Source: Leptidea sinapis (lineage: Eukaryota > Arthropoda > Insecta > Lepidoptera > Pieridae). From it: 64,000 nt of DNA. The stretch is taken from positions 2,244,501 to 2,308,500 of the forward strand of contig NC_066279.1 in the NCBI RefSeq assembly GCF_905404315.1, given 5' to 3'. Positions 59,101 through 61,127 of the stretch are shown in pieces; within the stretch, counting starts at the first letter, position 1; each line of letters opens with the position of its first letter. The position numbers and the translations under genes are program-made. Below the pieces are notes generated by a model. That model was not told the DNA's origin. It made no database searches and worked only from the letters and a program-made list of their open reading frames with translations.

Positions 59101-61127
59101 TAAATCGACGCAAACTTAATTATGCTCCAATTTGCTTCGGAAAATAGAATTTCTATGTAGAGCGTGTTTCAAATATTTAAATATGTGTCACATCATTTAT
59201 AAGGATGAATTATTAATTATTTGTACGTACAGAAAATTTTATAAATGGATGAGAATTTATCAAAATAAAACAGCAAATGAATTACTTACTGTAAATTTGA
59301 ATAAATAACAAATTCGTGATTCAGACTTTGGTAATTTGATTAAGTTTATAATTTATTTTGTTTATAACGCTGCTTTTCAATTAGGTTTTTTAATTACTAT
59401 AGTAAGTACCGTGGTTGATTGAATAATATAAATGCTAATGTATTGTCAGGCTATCTAGTTACGTGCGACAAAGGTTTCTAATCAAACCATCAATTTTATT
59501 TTGAAATTGCATGCGGAAACGATTGCAATCGTGAGAAACGTGTGTGTATCCAATGTTAATGGATTTGTTTGTTCATTCAGGGCTGACAGTCGGTACCGAG
59601 CAATAATCGGTAGTAGATCTGATGATCAATCACATGAACAGAGGCCCGGTGATCAGAAGAAAAACTACAAAGGTAAACAGAAAGGTATGAAATTCTGTAC
59701 TTTCATCTTATATTATTTTTCAGTTATTCATCGTAAAATTCAATTTGTATCTACACTAAAAAAGAAGTCCGTGAAACTTAGTTTTAATTACGAATATTGC
59801 GAGCCAGTAAAGTATAAAAAGCGTTCAGCAAAAGTGTACTATCTTTCTAACGAATAAATTTAAAATATTCATGTTTCGAGTCTCGTGAATATATTTATAG
59901 CTAGACTGCTGTAATCAACTACAATACTCTTCATCTCCGGTGTGGTTTCTTTCATCTACGTGCTACCAGACTTAATTGTAGTTTGCAGATTTCAGTGTGG
60001 TTTTTACAGATATCGAGGTTTACAATAGGTTAATAATAATAATAAAGCTCTTGTAATTCTAGTTACGATTATTGTAATGTTTGGAGTCGGTGTCAGCGAA
60101 GGTAGGTTTGTAACTCCATACATAGTTATAGGTGAGATGTGCTTGAGTTGTGAGGAGGCGAGAGACGAGAGCGGGGCCGCGGGGGAAGGACACTGTTTTC
60201 AAGAATAACAATAATCGTAACTAAAATTAGATTAATTAATTAGATTGTTTAAAAATACACAATTATTTTTATACTTTTTAGTGCATATTATATCTATTGT
60301 TTTGGAGGAGTGTTTTTGAAGTCGGTTGTTTTTTTTCTCTTGTCTAGGGTCTTAGTCATTATCGTGTCACAAGTTTGTTCCATTTCTCTTGATATTGAGG
60401 TTTAGCAATGTATTAGTCATATTTTTTATAAAGTAGTTTATCATGGTTGAGGTACCACATACCATTAGGTTATCCTTTTGGTGATGCAATATTGGATGTA
60501 GGCCTTTTTTCTTCTTCCATCGACAGCCACCTTGAACCAGTTTCATCCAATCTTGGCCTCAGTATCATCGTATGTTGTTCTCCTAGCCATTCAAGTAGTG
60601 CTTATTATATATCTCCATTGAACGACTCTTATTCTTATTATTTCCAGCAACTTCTGTACGTCTTCAGAATGCATTTTTTTGTGATGTATTCAATGAATTC
60701 CATGCATTGCTGTTTTCATGCTCCTCTGTGAATTACCATTTACAATTTTACTTCTTTTTGGATATTTTCAACATTTCCATATAATAAGTATAAATCTTAA
60801 GATAAGCTACTTAAATTTACTTTATTTTCACATTTAATTTAACCTAAGCATATAAATATTGTTTTAATTTTTCAATCAAAATAATTTGATGTTATAAAAA
60901 AATCAATAATCAGACCAATTATGAGAAAAACGGCAAAAACAATTACATCTTTGACGTATAACATTAATCTAATTAATTTGATACCTTTCATATATTTTGA
61001 TATTAATATTTTTGATGCAGGCAAAGTGGACAAAATTCGGGATGCTCTTTATGGAGCGGCCACAACGACAACCAAAGCATCGCCCAGCTTCAACTCACAG
61101 GCAAGAGATATTTACGACGAGAATGAG
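7676..61127 (+). CDS. nolo: ADAMTS-like matrix protein, Punctin/MADD-4/nolo type (16 internal exons, both ends outside)
   Basis: Sixteen exons (listed separately) join without a single phase conflict into 2217 nt, about 739 codons, with GT/AG at every border. Domain order is: end of an ADAMTS Cys-rich module (CGVCGGDGSSC), seven TSP1 repeats, a Cys-free acidic linker between TSP1-3 and TSP1-4, an Ig domain, and a Ser/Lys/Asp-rich tail. There is no metalloprotease in the visible part. By family knowledge these are secreted extracellular-matrix proteins; worm MADD-4/Punctin acts in guidance of muscle arms and axons and in clustering receptors at neuromuscular synapses. Six of seven TSP1 repeats carry the C-x-x-S/T-C-G O-fucosylation pattern, and NxS/T sites occur (NVT, NAS, NYT, NRT, NLT). 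The start codon, signal peptide, first TSP1, any further Ig domains and any PLAC domain are not visible. Assignment to ADAMTSL/MADD-4 rather than papilin rests on the TSP1 series followed by Ig with no Kunitz domain seen. The symbol is the fly name and is inferred. Confidence 0.88.
7892..8126. mobile_element. MITE with perfect 22-bp terminal inverted repeats
   Basis: Begins TTAACGGCCGTTCCCAATAT and ends with the exact reverse complement (22 bp per arm). Length is 235 bp with no coding capacity. The flanking TTAA could itself be the target duplication. It lies 71 bases after the exon 1 donor. Confidence 0.85.
8127..8564. other. No gene; short TTTA run
   Basis: Holds a small (TTTA)n run at about 8373-8395; otherwise no supported feature. 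Confidence 0.5.
8565..8862 (+). pseudogene. LINE 3' fragment (tail family L)
   Basis: The + strand gives SFLPRTTKLWNELPSD then GRYDMVPSKKARTPSLKAG, the C-terminal end of a non-LTR reverse-transcriptase ORF. Related tails are at 20465-20700, 22690-22920 and 30640-30765, and an inverted one at 52020-52240. Confidence 0.7.
9071..9540 (+). repeat. Direct repeat pair of about 127 bp
   Basis: 9071-9198 and 9414-9540 share TATTCTGTTAGGTTG, GAACATTAAGTTTCGTAGAT and GACCTCCAAGTGTGTTTTAA with a few mismatches and one small indel. The 215 bases between have no coding capacity. It may be a TRIM-like LTR pair or a local duplication. Confidence 0.7.
9660..9707. repeat. Perfect hairpin, 22-bp arms, 4-base loop
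   Basis: Arm 9660-9681 (core GCGCTTTCCTCTAGATTCT) is the exact reverse complement of 9686-9707, with loop AGAA. No other copy was found in the window. Confidence 0.95.
9708..10422. other. No recognisable gene
   Basis: AT-rich non-coding DNA; nothing supported. Confidence 0.5.
10423..10857 (+). mobile_element. Helitron-like non-autonomous element
   Basis: Starts TCCTACTAATATTACAAATG and ends TTTGCCGGGTCAGCTAG. TC...CTAG ends and the internal ACGCAAAAACTACAGAATGG block are typical of lepidopteran non-autonomous Helitrons. Confidence 0.7.
10858..11469. other. No recognisable gene
   Basis: AT-rich non-coding DNA; nothing supported. Confidence 0.5.
11470..11795 (-). pseudogene. LINE 3' fragment with GAT/ATC microsatellite tail
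   Basis: Minus-strand broken frames give QAGHIWPLGQ-like and ALSSGGRLPANDDDD pieces matching the 24170-24700 copy. It ends in an ATC/GAT run at about 11475-11488 (TATCATCATCATCATT on +), the tail type of that family. Confidence 0.6.
11796..12474. other. No recognisable gene
   Basis: AT-rich non-coding DNA up to the BEL/Pao insertion; 12470-12474 (AGGAC) is its left target duplication. Confidence 0.5.
12475..12714 (-). repeat. BEL/Pao 3' LTR
   Basis: 240 bp, TG...CA ends, differing from the other LTR only in TTACGTTATT versus TTACGTAATT. Confidence 0.95.
12742..13987 (-). pseudogene. BEL/Pao integrase and C-terminal domain
   Basis: The minus strand from about 13985 gives an H2C2-type zinc region (YHKSLFHAG ... 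RNCVRC), then GLDYAGPVLI with a catalytic Asp. A frame break follows near 13540, after which ELVSDLTKEAFLAAFNRF, RVFSDNGTTFVGA (second Asp) and IPAYSPHFGGLWEAAVKSIK (catalytic Glu) follow to a DUF5641-like end (LKPGTMVLVRDSHLPPLLW). The stop is at 12742. Confidence 0.88.
13988..15085 (-). pseudogene. BEL/Pao connection and RNase H region
   Basis: From SHLHQTFSKRNILSLVSQVF the frame matches the Pao family: DPLGLVGPC, HTFTDASERAYGACIYVRT (RNase H first Asp region), KTTTIPRLELCGALLSTRLY and WCDSTIVLGWL. The first about 20 residues of the frame are out of family and mark the frame switch. A second switch near 14000 ends the frame before SLSPFIDSNNLIRVGGRLQN of the integrase N-terminus. Confidence 0.88.
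14988..16829 (-). pseudogene. BEL/Pao zinc knuckle, protease and reverse transcriptase
   Basis: 613 codons. CPMCSQNHLLFNC (starting just before the first Met) and CMNCLRPGHTDKRC are CCHC knuckles; LLDNGSTSNFITQDLC is an aspartic-protease site with DNGS instead of the usual DSGS; CDKLFHETTHR-like text leads into the RT, where VTGDIEKMYRAV and FYIDDYLGGGDS carry the catalytic Asp residues. Near 15000 the frame stops and RT thumb/connection sequence resumes in the 13988-15085 frame. Confidence 0.88.
16891..17880 (-). pseudogene. BEL/Pao gag-like region
   Basis: 329 codons starting MLIIMSELKLKELIKKRGSF, with a helical N-terminus and then LPKIDLPHFNGDYQHWLEFR and HYLRAALTGSAS, the DUF1759 capsid-like signature of BEL/Pao elements. 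It ends in a stop at 16891 while the downstream knuckle/protease region continues in another frame, so either a programmed shift or a break separates them. Confidence 0.85.
18719..18958 (-). repeat. BEL/Pao 5' LTR
   Basis: 240 bp, TG...CA ends, followed by target duplication AGGAC. The element is read from here leftwards. Confidence 0.95.
18964..20127. other. No recognisable gene
   Basis: AT-rich nolo intron DNA; short frames only, no motif or repeat partner found. Confidence 0.5.
20128..20460 (+). repeat. Fragment of a lepidopteran interspersed repeat
   Basis: TAGCTGCTGCCCGCGACGTC at 20130 is a common lepidopteran repeat start (CTGCTGCCCGCGACTTCGTC type). The right border is unclear and merges with AT-rich DNA. 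Confidence 0.4.
20465..20700 (+). pseudogene. LINE 3' fragment (tail family L)
   Basis: LRSFLPRSTKLWNELPCAVF then GRYDMGTFKKSSYTFFKC, followed by a tail with GGCGGTAATCACTTAACACC and CAGGTGACCCGTACGC. It is about 80 percent alike to the 8565 and 22690 copies by eye. Confidence 0.7.
20701..21446. other. No recognisable gene
   Basis: Non-coding; nothing supported. Confidence 0.5.
21447..21580 (+). repeat. Repeat family R, 5' fragment
   Basis: CCAGGAGGCTCTTTTACACC through GGTCTGAAGGGTGCCGTAGC, then broken into an A-rich run. Confidence 0.75.
21581..22214. other. No recognisable gene
   Basis: An open frame at 22024-22224 (66 codons) is hydrophobic at its start but has no family motif; treated as chance. 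Confidence 0.4.
22218..22640 (-). mobile_element. Helitron-like element, inverted copy
   Basis: Left end CTAGCTGACCCAGCAAACGT is the complement of the CTAG end seen at 2481; the body shares the CCCCCTAAATGTTAAGGGT block with 2156-2481. The far end is degraded (CGGGTCAGCACTTGTG at about 22619). Confidence 0.6.
22690..22922 (+). pseudogene. LINE 3' fragment (tail family L)
   Basis: WNELPCSVFPERYDMGTFKK with the same downstream tail as the other copies. Confidence 0.7.
23016..23145 (+). CDS. nolo: nolo-like exon 2: second half of TSP1-1
   Basis: The acceptor is CTGCTTTTAG and the donor AA|GTAAGT. Entering in phase 1 it completes Gly of CGGG and reads YKMSLAVCRDRLTG, then a stretch ending VVRCNTHPCP, the Cys pattern that closes a TSP1. 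It leaves in phase 2. The intron before it is 15.2 kb and contains the entire BEL/Pao element. A LINE 3' fragment ends about 95 bases upstream. Confidence 0.93.
23147..23290 (-). repeat. Inverted-repeat piece related to the tRNA-like repeat
   Basis: GTGATAACCCTCACTCTTGG near 23182 and an approximate inverse near 23262 form a hairpin-like pair. The minus strand matches the tail of the 26130-26390 element (AGTGAGGGTTATCACT). It starts right at the exon 2 donor. Confidence 0.55.
23370..23560 (+). repeat. tRNA-like repeat, copy 1 (tRNA-like part 23441-23513)
   Basis: The 73-nt module folds as a cloverleaf: acceptor GAACGGT/ATCGTTC, anticodon stem CTCGC/GCGAG with 7-base loop AAGGAAC, T arm GCGGG/CCCGC. 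B box is GGTTTGAGTCC. Loop position 33 is A, not T, and no CCA is present, so a working tRNA is unlikely. The upstream flank GATGAAGCCACAACCT is shared with copy 2. Confidence 0.7.
24170..24700 (+). pseudogene. LINE C-terminal fragment with ATG microsatellite tail
   Basis: Frames on + give WRPRIGRRSVSRPPTRW and, in another frame, VENFGGGLCPAVDVFRP, matching RT C-termini (GRRSVGRPPTRWTDD ... LGEAFVQQW) with frame breaks. It ends in GATGATGATGATG. Open frames on the opposite strand here are shadows. Confidence 0.7.
24733..24848 (+). CDS. nolo: nolo-like exon 3: first half of TSP1-2
   Basis: The acceptor is ATACTCGCAG and the donor CCAG|GTAAAT. It reads KWYVGEWSSCSVTCGGGV, a textbook TSP1 opening with WxxC and the CSVTCG O-fucosylation pattern, then RSRKVLCARSANVTRADTYDP including an NVT glycosylation site. 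Phase 2 in, phase 1 out. A LINE 3' end with a GAT/ATG microsatellite tail stops about 35 bases before the acceptor. Confidence 0.93.
24849..25639. other. No gene; one diverged minisatellite unit
   Basis: 25325-25390 repeats the start of the 27092 minisatellite (GAAGAACGCGTTAGTAATGG). Otherwise AT-rich intron. Confidence 0.5.
25640..25870 (+). repeat. Interspersed repeat family C, copy 1
   Basis: Shares TGGCACGTCAACG, TTGCGACTACGC and TTGGAGCGCAGCGGA with the inverted copy at 39940-40150; a further fragment lies near 40310-40370. Confidence 0.65.
26130..26392 (+). repeat. tRNA-like repeat, copy 2 (tRNA-like part 26218-26288)
   Basis: A perfect-looking A box TGGCTCAGTGG, B box GGCTCGAGTCC, acceptor stem GAACGGT/ATCGTTC and D stem GCTC/GAGC. 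The anticodon stem is less regular than in copy 1. It ends in the AGTGAGGGTTATCACT tail seen inverted at 23147-23290. Exon 4 starts right after the element. Confidence 0.7.
26400..26500 (+). CDS. nolo: nolo-like exon 4: end of TSP1-2 and start of TSP1-3
   Basis: The acceptor is TTTTGTCGCAG and the donor TGGG|GTAAGA. It reads DSNLEPGCLTPAPRSSQSCN and EQECP, closing TSP1-2, then EWMAGPWSG, opening TSP1-3. Phase 1 in, phase 0 out. The tail of a tRNA-like repeat copy lies just upstream in the intron. Confidence 0.92.
26501..27035. other. No recognisable gene
   Basis: AT-rich intron DNA. Confidence 0.5.
27092..27485 (+). repeat. 44-bp minisatellite, about nine units
   Basis: Units follow CACRTTATTAATGGNTTTTC then ATACAACTTTTCTGCCTGAT. 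Adjacent units alternate variants (ACTTTACTGCCTAATAAG versus ACTTTTCTGCCTGATAAG), suggesting an 88-132 bp higher-order pattern. Confidence 0.85.
27486..28305. other. No gene; short repeat-like motif
   Basis: 27670-27760 contains ATCGGTCCAGTCGTTTTGGA, a phrase common in lepidopteran mobile elements. No coding feature. Confidence 0.4.
28308..28521 (+). repeat. Repeat family R, 3'-truncated copy
   Basis: CCAGTGGGGGGCTCCTTTGC to TTGCCGCTCAGAATTA; a slip near 28425 replaces the GCCGTAGCTAGTG block. Confidence 0.75.
28522..29639. other. No gene; scattered repeat phrases
   Basis: ACCCTTAAGGGGGTATTAGG near 28637 and the 29115-29215 block are repeat-like. The 65-codon frame at 28715 shows no domain. 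Confidence 0.4.
29640..29960 (+). pseudogene. LINE reverse-transcriptase C-terminal fragment
   Basis: A broken frame gives TDDLVKIAGRAI and then HEDDIS, the RT C-terminal pattern of RTE/Jockey-like lepidopteran LINEs. Confidence 0.55.
29961..30639. other. No gene; A-rich stretch
   Basis: 30120-30280 is unusually A-rich (repeated AACAATAAAAAA-like phrases); no coding signal. Confidence 0.5.
30640..30765 (+). pseudogene. LINE 3' tail fragment (family L)
   Basis: TTAAAGGTTAGCAACGGTC, GTGGGCGGCAGTCATCACTT and CACGCTCGTTTGCCCTTC match the tails at 20465 and 22690. Confidence 0.6.
31117..31350 (+). repeat. MITE family A, copy 2
   Basis: Left end ACGACCGTTTTCAATAAC, right end GTTATTGGAAAAGG; interior shared with 5341-5555 and 63731-63945. 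Confidence 0.75.
31351..32726. other. No recognisable gene
   Basis: Short frames on both strands (for example minus 31485-31764) carry no recognisable motif. Confidence 0.45.
32727..33055 (+). mobile_element. Helitron-like element ending next to exon 5
   Basis: Contains CTCTGAAACGGCTGGACCGA and ends AACGTTTGCCACGTCAGCTAG, i.e. a CTAG end, 35 bases before the exon 5 start. Confidence 0.65.
33091..33243 (+). CDS. nolo: nolo-like exon 5: TSP1-3 body
   Basis: The acceptor is TCTCCATAG and the donor GAG|GTTATA. The 51 codons read CSVSCGEGMQVRGVECSPAG, then a stretch with the remaining Cys of TSP1-3, ending ISCPAYREADDSE. Both borders are phase 0. The donor is weak after the GT (TTATA), but it is the only GT that keeps the frame into the next exon. 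A Helitron-like element ends 35 bases before the acceptor. Confidence 0.9.
33328..33580 (+). repeat. MITE family B, copy 2
   Basis: Same layout as 5878-6092: TTGAATTATGCGTTACTTTG start and the GGATGCCTCGTGTAGAGGCG core at 33500-33519. Confidence 0.7.
33581..34249. other. No recognisable gene
   Basis: AT-rich intron DNA. Confidence 0.5.
34255..34515 (+). pseudogene. LINE ORF C-terminal fragment, copy 1
   Basis: A + strand frame gives FIGRCICFYNMIPENVQN, FKRIVKKRLCGKGYYNINDF, then a non-coding tail. The inverted copy at 43855-44225 reads VGRCIYFYNMIPENVQNK. Confidence 0.65.
34600..34724 (+). CDS. nolo: nolo-like exon 6: Cys-free linker between TSP1-3 and TSP1-4
   Basis: The acceptor is TTTTAATTTAG and the donor CTAC|GTAAGT. 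The 41 codons begin DDIDDLLPGVVYHTQPLIQ and end GDPDVPVEA; there is no cysteine, and the sequence is acidic and Pro-rich, as expected for a flexible linker between TSP1 clusters. Phase 0 in, phase 2 out. It is less conserved-looking than its neighbours, so support comes from the open frame, strong splice sites and phase agreement. Confidence 0.85.
34725..35384. other. No recognisable gene
   Basis: AT-rich intron DNA; nothing supported. Confidence 0.5.
35385..35600 (+). repeat. MITE family D, copy 1
   Basis: ACTTATGCAACTGTTGTGTA at the left and its approximate complement near 35482 form an inverted repeat. The whole is homologous, inverted, to 50600-50985. A partial inverted piece is at 35995-36125. 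Confidence 0.7.
35601..36099. other. No gene; partial MITE D near the right end
   Basis: Contains short inverted ACATAATATTC/GAATATTATGT at 35717-35740 and part of MITE family D from 35995. Confidence 0.5.
36100..37930 (-). pseudogene. Dead LINE with reverse transcriptase and RNase H (I/R1-like)
   Basis: The minus strand gives in order: RT fingers/palm (FKSPGLDGISLALLLKGKEI; KVIFIPKAGKKDTSSPKSCR), TNIEGCFDINYH where the first catalytic Asp of the family is Asn, GAPQGG, then a gap lacking the Y-x-DD motif. RNase H follows (MDGSRTEAGTGAGVYGP; IMSDSQAALKAF; WIPGYKDIIGNEIAGRLAKD) and a C-terminal Cys/His segment (GHCKLNGHLARMGHSESNLC). Several stops and an internal deletion make it non-functional. 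Non-LTR elements with RNase H belong to I/R1/Jockey-like groups; the exact clade is not settled here. Confidence 0.85.
37931..38929. other. Mostly no gene; possible 5' remainder of the LINE
   Basis: 37931-38250 is less AT-rich than its surroundings and could be the 5' part of the minus-strand LINE, but no domain is readable. The rest is AT-rich. Confidence 0.4.
38930..39800 (-). pseudogene. Tc1/mariner-type transposase, lacking DNA-binding domain
   Basis: The minus strand gives SVMVWWGISYEGVTEPYF, WSFQQDSAPGHKARSWLETN and DWPSSSPDINPLYYD: second and third catalytic Asp positions. The first is Val (LLTVEIFFTNE where SDEKxFT is expected), a stop replaces Leu just after LYYD, and the N-terminal helix-turn-helix is absent. 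The remainder after the stop (SLLETTACSKRHDNLESLK) continues to about 39000. Its 3' end (AACTAACACACTG) matches the second copy at 47880-48580. Confidence 0.8.
39940..40150 (-). repeat. Interspersed repeat family C, copy 2
   Basis: Inverted relative to 25640-25870. The short open frames on both strands here are repeat-derived. Confidence 0.65.
40151..40720. other. No gene; fragment of family C
   Basis: 40310-40370 holds GTATCTAGTTGGAGGGTAGC, a family C piece. Otherwise non-coding. Confidence 0.5.
40724..41035 (+). repeat. Repeat family R, best full-length copy
   Basis: CCAGTGGGAGGTTCCCTTGC to a TTATTATCATTAAAAAAAA tail. It includes two stable hairpins: CAGTAATG/CATTACTG (40799-40820) and GTGCCGCTCAG/CTGAGCGGCAC (40911-40955). 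Confidence 0.85.
41127..41168. repeat. (TA)n microsatellite
   Basis: About 20 uninterrupted TA units after ACATATATA. Confidence 0.98.
41169..43396. other. No supported gene
   Basis: An AT-rich 2.2-kb stretch. Broken minus-strand frames at 42374-42000 (for example SINFGLAYVKVYAPVTVPGK, then TCPVCVAKC) look somewhat protein-like and could be a retropseudogene, but I do not recognise a family. Confidence 0.4.
43397..43636 (+). CDS. nolo: nolo-like exon 7: complete TSP1-4
   Basis: The acceptor is ATGTTTGTAG and the donor ACAG|GTAACA. The longest exon (240 nt) encodes one whole TSP1: DDDWGPCSVTCGEGWRKKEV, then HCKIFLELSRTIAKLPD, then CMGPKPVE and CVMEPC, followed by a short Ser/Gly-rich tail. 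The HCKIFLE..RTIAKLPD stretch is typical of ADAMTSL/MADD-4 proteins as I know the family. Phase 2 in and out. The next intron contains the antisense kinase gene. Confidence 0.94.
43855..44225 (-). pseudogene. LINE ORF C-terminal fragment, copy 2
   Basis: 93 codons read RLGRVSKSFVGRCIYFYNMI then PENVQNKCVTKYKRIVKN, matching 34255-34515, followed by a tail with TTCAAAATAGGATTTAAAAT (read on +). It lies between nolo exon 7 and the 3' end of the kinase gene. Confidence 0.65.
44326..46319 (-). CDS. CHK/ecdysteroid-kinase-like enzyme, two exons, nested in a nolo intron
   Basis: Exon 1 is 46319-45531 (ATG, 263 codons, donor CAA|GTAAGT, phase 0), the intron is 755 bp, and exon 2 is 44775-44326 (acceptor TTATTACAG, 149 codons and a stop). 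The 412-residue product has the usual length of the EcKinase (DUF227) / CHK kinase-like family, which transfers phosphate from ATP to small molecules; characterised members phosphorylate ecdysteroids, and others are linked to detoxification. Visible motifs are VIVKT near residue 90 (candidate ATP-binding Lys), LILEDLL (hinge-like), CHGDFWINNILF with catalytic Asp about 252, and LLDFQAMRYANPATDIVYFL with metal-binding Asp about 273. The intron separates the last two. There is no signal peptide, so a cytosolic location is likely. All catalytic positions I can judge are intact. The substrate cannot be told from sequence. Confidence 0.9.
46372..46490 (+). promoter_or_regulatory. GATA-motif cluster upstream of the kinase gene
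   Basis: Six WGATAR matches lie within about 120 bases, 53 to 171 bases upstream of the kinase ATG: 46372-46377, 46377-46382, 46383-46388, 46407-46412, 46470-46475 and 46485-46490 (all read on the + strand). GATA factors drive gut and fat-body expression of many insect metabolic genes, so the cluster would suit such a gene. The region is AT-rich, which raises the chance rate; function is inferred. Confidence 0.4.
46491..47108. other. No recognisable gene
   Basis: AT-rich DNA between the kinase 5' side and nolo exon 8. Confidence 0.5.
47109..47229 (+). CDS. nolo: nolo-like exon 8: linker and start of TSP1-5
   Basis: The acceptor is TTTCAACAG and the donor CCAG|GTATGT. It reads SLTFGTSSNIRVAPGSPGKS and then YSWKEKGYTSCSASCLSGVQ. 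This TSP1 has Leu where the others have Gly after the second core Cys (CSASCL), so it does not fit the POFUT2 pattern. Phase 2 in, phase 0 out. Confidence 0.93.
47230..47879. other. No recognisable gene
   Basis: Non-coding intron DNA. Confidence 0.5.
47880..48580 (+). pseudogene. Tc1/mariner-type transposase with internal deletion
   Basis: The + strand keeps the helix-turn-helix (VHTLGINKMFVYRVINRYNE), the SGRPRSVRT linker and the C-terminus (WLETNVSYLIRAEDWPSSRP, DLNPLDYDLWSVLE, then RASIDNWLQRLKDCI), but lacks about 170 residues with two catalytic Asp positions. The join is near 48195. A frame break also occurs near 47945. Confidence 0.8.
48633..48998 (+). mobile_element. Helitron-like element
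   Basis: AATTACGTAACACGTTGTTT near 48648, TGCGATGGACTCCTAAACTA, then an end ACGTCTGTCTGGTTAGCTAG. The 65-codon frame at 48801 lies inside it and is not a gene. Confidence 0.65.
49512..49584. repeat. Inverted repeat plus third direct unit
   Basis: AGGATATACCATTATTT and its complement AAATAATGGTATATCCT form a near-perfect hairpin at 49512-49552; GATATACCATTATTT recurs at about 49568. Confidence 0.85.
49884..50245 (+). mobile_element. P-type/THAP MITE-like element
   Basis: The ends are inverted repeats: CGGACGAGTAAAAAAAGGAC at the left; the complement of the right end reads CGGACGAATAAAAAAAGAAG, both followed by GGACTCCGTG. Inside, 50065-50109 begins ATGCCGTCGTGCGTTTTG, giving MPSCVLKKCKNDTIK, the start of a THAP zinc-finger domain, cut off soon after. 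Confidence 0.65.
50471..50592 (+). CDS. nolo: nolo-like exon 9: end of TSP1-5
   Basis: The acceptor is ATCGTCAACAG and the donor CAAG|GTAAAC. It reads ELIIQCVRDEDGKNASPYMC, DPLTKPENRVRTC and NDHPCPP, the three closing cysteines of TSP1-5, with an NAS site. Phase 0 in, phase 2 out. A MITE of family D starts almost at the donor. Confidence 0.94.
50600..50985 (-). repeat. MITE family D, copy 2
   Basis: The reverse complement matches 35385-35600, including TTGCATACAAGACTTTATCT. It begins within about ten bases of the exon 9 donor. Confidence 0.7.
50986..51571. other. No recognisable gene
   Basis: AT-rich intron DNA. Confidence 0.5.
51572..51653 (+). CDS. nolo: nolo-like exon 10: start of TSP1-6
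   Basis: The acceptor is CTTGTTTTAG and the donor GAG|GTTTGT. It reads RWNYTDFSQCTKSCGIGIQT then REVTCIHE, with the core CTKSCG (O-fucosylation type) and an NYT site. Phase 2 in, phase 0 out. It is the shortest exon (82 nt). Confidence 0.93.
51654..52019. other. No recognisable gene
   Basis: AT-rich intron DNA. Confidence 0.5.
52020..52245 (-). pseudogene. LINE 3' tail fragment (family L), inverted
   Basis: AAGGTCACCTGATACTACGT and TGCATCACCAGAGGAAACAC are the complement of the tail seen at 20640-20695. The 151-codon + frame at 52011 is a shadow of this repeat. Confidence 0.6.
52537..52704 (+). CDS. nolo: nolo-like exon 11: end of TSP1-6 and start of TSP1-7
   Basis: The acceptor is TATGCTGTAG and the donor AGAA|GTAAGT. 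It reads VTRGGTNTVVVPNSMCPQPP, then RQYCNVLDCPVR closing TSP1-6, then WHSGEWSKCSKTCGGGMKQR opening TSP1-7. Both borders are phase 0. Confidence 0.94.
52705..53431. other. No recognisable gene
   Basis: AT-rich intron DNA. Confidence 0.5.
53432..53614 (+). CDS. nolo: nolo-like exon 12: end of TSP1-7 and linker to Ig
   Basis: The acceptor is ATTACAAACAG and the donor AAAAG|GTATGT. It reads VICKQVMAQSHVVERPPSQC, then STKSCNSRPC closing the seventh TSP1, then a linker ending in a basic run (HDPKKKK). An NSS site is present. Phase 0 at both ends. The intron after it is about 1.5 kb with no recognisable gene. Confidence 0.93.
53615..55094. other. No gene; short GT-rich run
   Basis: A TGTATGTGTGTGTGTATGTG run lies near 54693. 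Otherwise non-coding intron. Confidence 0.5.
55095..55247 (+). CDS. nolo: nolo-like exon 13: first half of Ig domain
   Basis: The acceptor is TATATCTACAG and the donor AAAG|GTGAGT. It reads VTVKVGGSATIFYGTQVKIK, then CPVKGYNRTKIQWAKD and a Lys/Ser-rich stretch ending YKISRK. This is the B strand Cys and the C strand Trp of an I-set/C2-type Ig domain, with an NRT site. Phase 0 at both ends. Confidence 0.92.
55248..56804. other. No recognisable gene
   Basis: AT-rich intron within the Ig domain. The hydrophobic 64-codon frame at 56096 has no motif and is treated as chance. A minus-strand frame at 56559-56780 is probably part of the repeat that follows. Confidence 0.45.
56805..57915 (-). repeat. 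Direct pair of a LINE-like fragment (56805-57005 and 57695-57915)
   Basis: Both share a diverged block with GTTTTTCTACGTCTC (56886/57789) and a later CAAGGATC-TAATTA block. Minus-strand frames (for example LFEASWQKQ-like text with SKRSASAQ) suggest decayed LINE sequence. About 700 AT-rich bases lie between. Confidence 0.5.
57916..58398. other. No recognisable gene
   Basis: AT-rich intron DNA. Confidence 0.5.
58399..58577 (+). CDS. nolo: nolo-like exon 14: second half of Ig domain plus charged linker
   Basis: The acceptor is AATGTTTCAG and the donor ACAG|GTGTGT. It reads GALRITSLSLRDHGVYTCVA, the E-F strand signature with D-x-G-x-Y-x-C that pairs with the Cys of exon 13, then SSANLTLLVKPRPGEF and a Glu/Ser-rich linker. 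Phase 0 in, phase 2 out. The Ig domain is interrupted by a 3.15-kb intron. Confidence 0.93.
58578..59580. other. No recognisable gene
   Basis: AT-rich intron DNA. Confidence 0.5.
59581..59672 (+). CDS. nolo: nolo-like exon 15: hydrophilic tail segment with two possible donors
   Basis: The acceptor is TGTTCATTCAG. It reads ADSRYRAIIGSRSDDQSHEQ followed by RPGDQKKNYK. The first donor is AAAG|GTAAAC (end 59672); a second, AAAG|GTATGA, lies 12 bases further (end 59684). Both keep phase 1 into exon 16, so use of the second would add four residues. The sequence is low-complexity and charged, so support is from frame and splice agreement. Confidence 0.82.
59685..60439. other. No recognisable gene
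   Basis: Intron; a G-rich patch (GAGACGAGAGCGGGGCCGCG) near 60160 has no coding frame. Confidence 0.45.
60440..60710 (-). pseudogene. Decayed LINE C-terminal fragment
   Basis: Minus-strand frames read WMKLVQGGCRWKKKKGLHP and, in an adjacent frame, AYIQYCITK, a worn version of the WMxxAxxRxxWxxxxEAYVQQW end of LINE ORFs. Confidence 0.4.
61021..61127 (+). CDS. nolo: nolo-like exon 16: hydrophilic tail segment, last exon seen
   Basis: The acceptor is TTTTGATGCAG and the donor GAG|GTAAAT. It reads GKVDKIRDALYGAATTTTKA then SPSFNSQARDIYDENE. Phase 1 in, phase 0 out. No later exon could be recognised in the remaining 2.9 kb, so the gene continues beyond the window. Confidence 0.83.
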
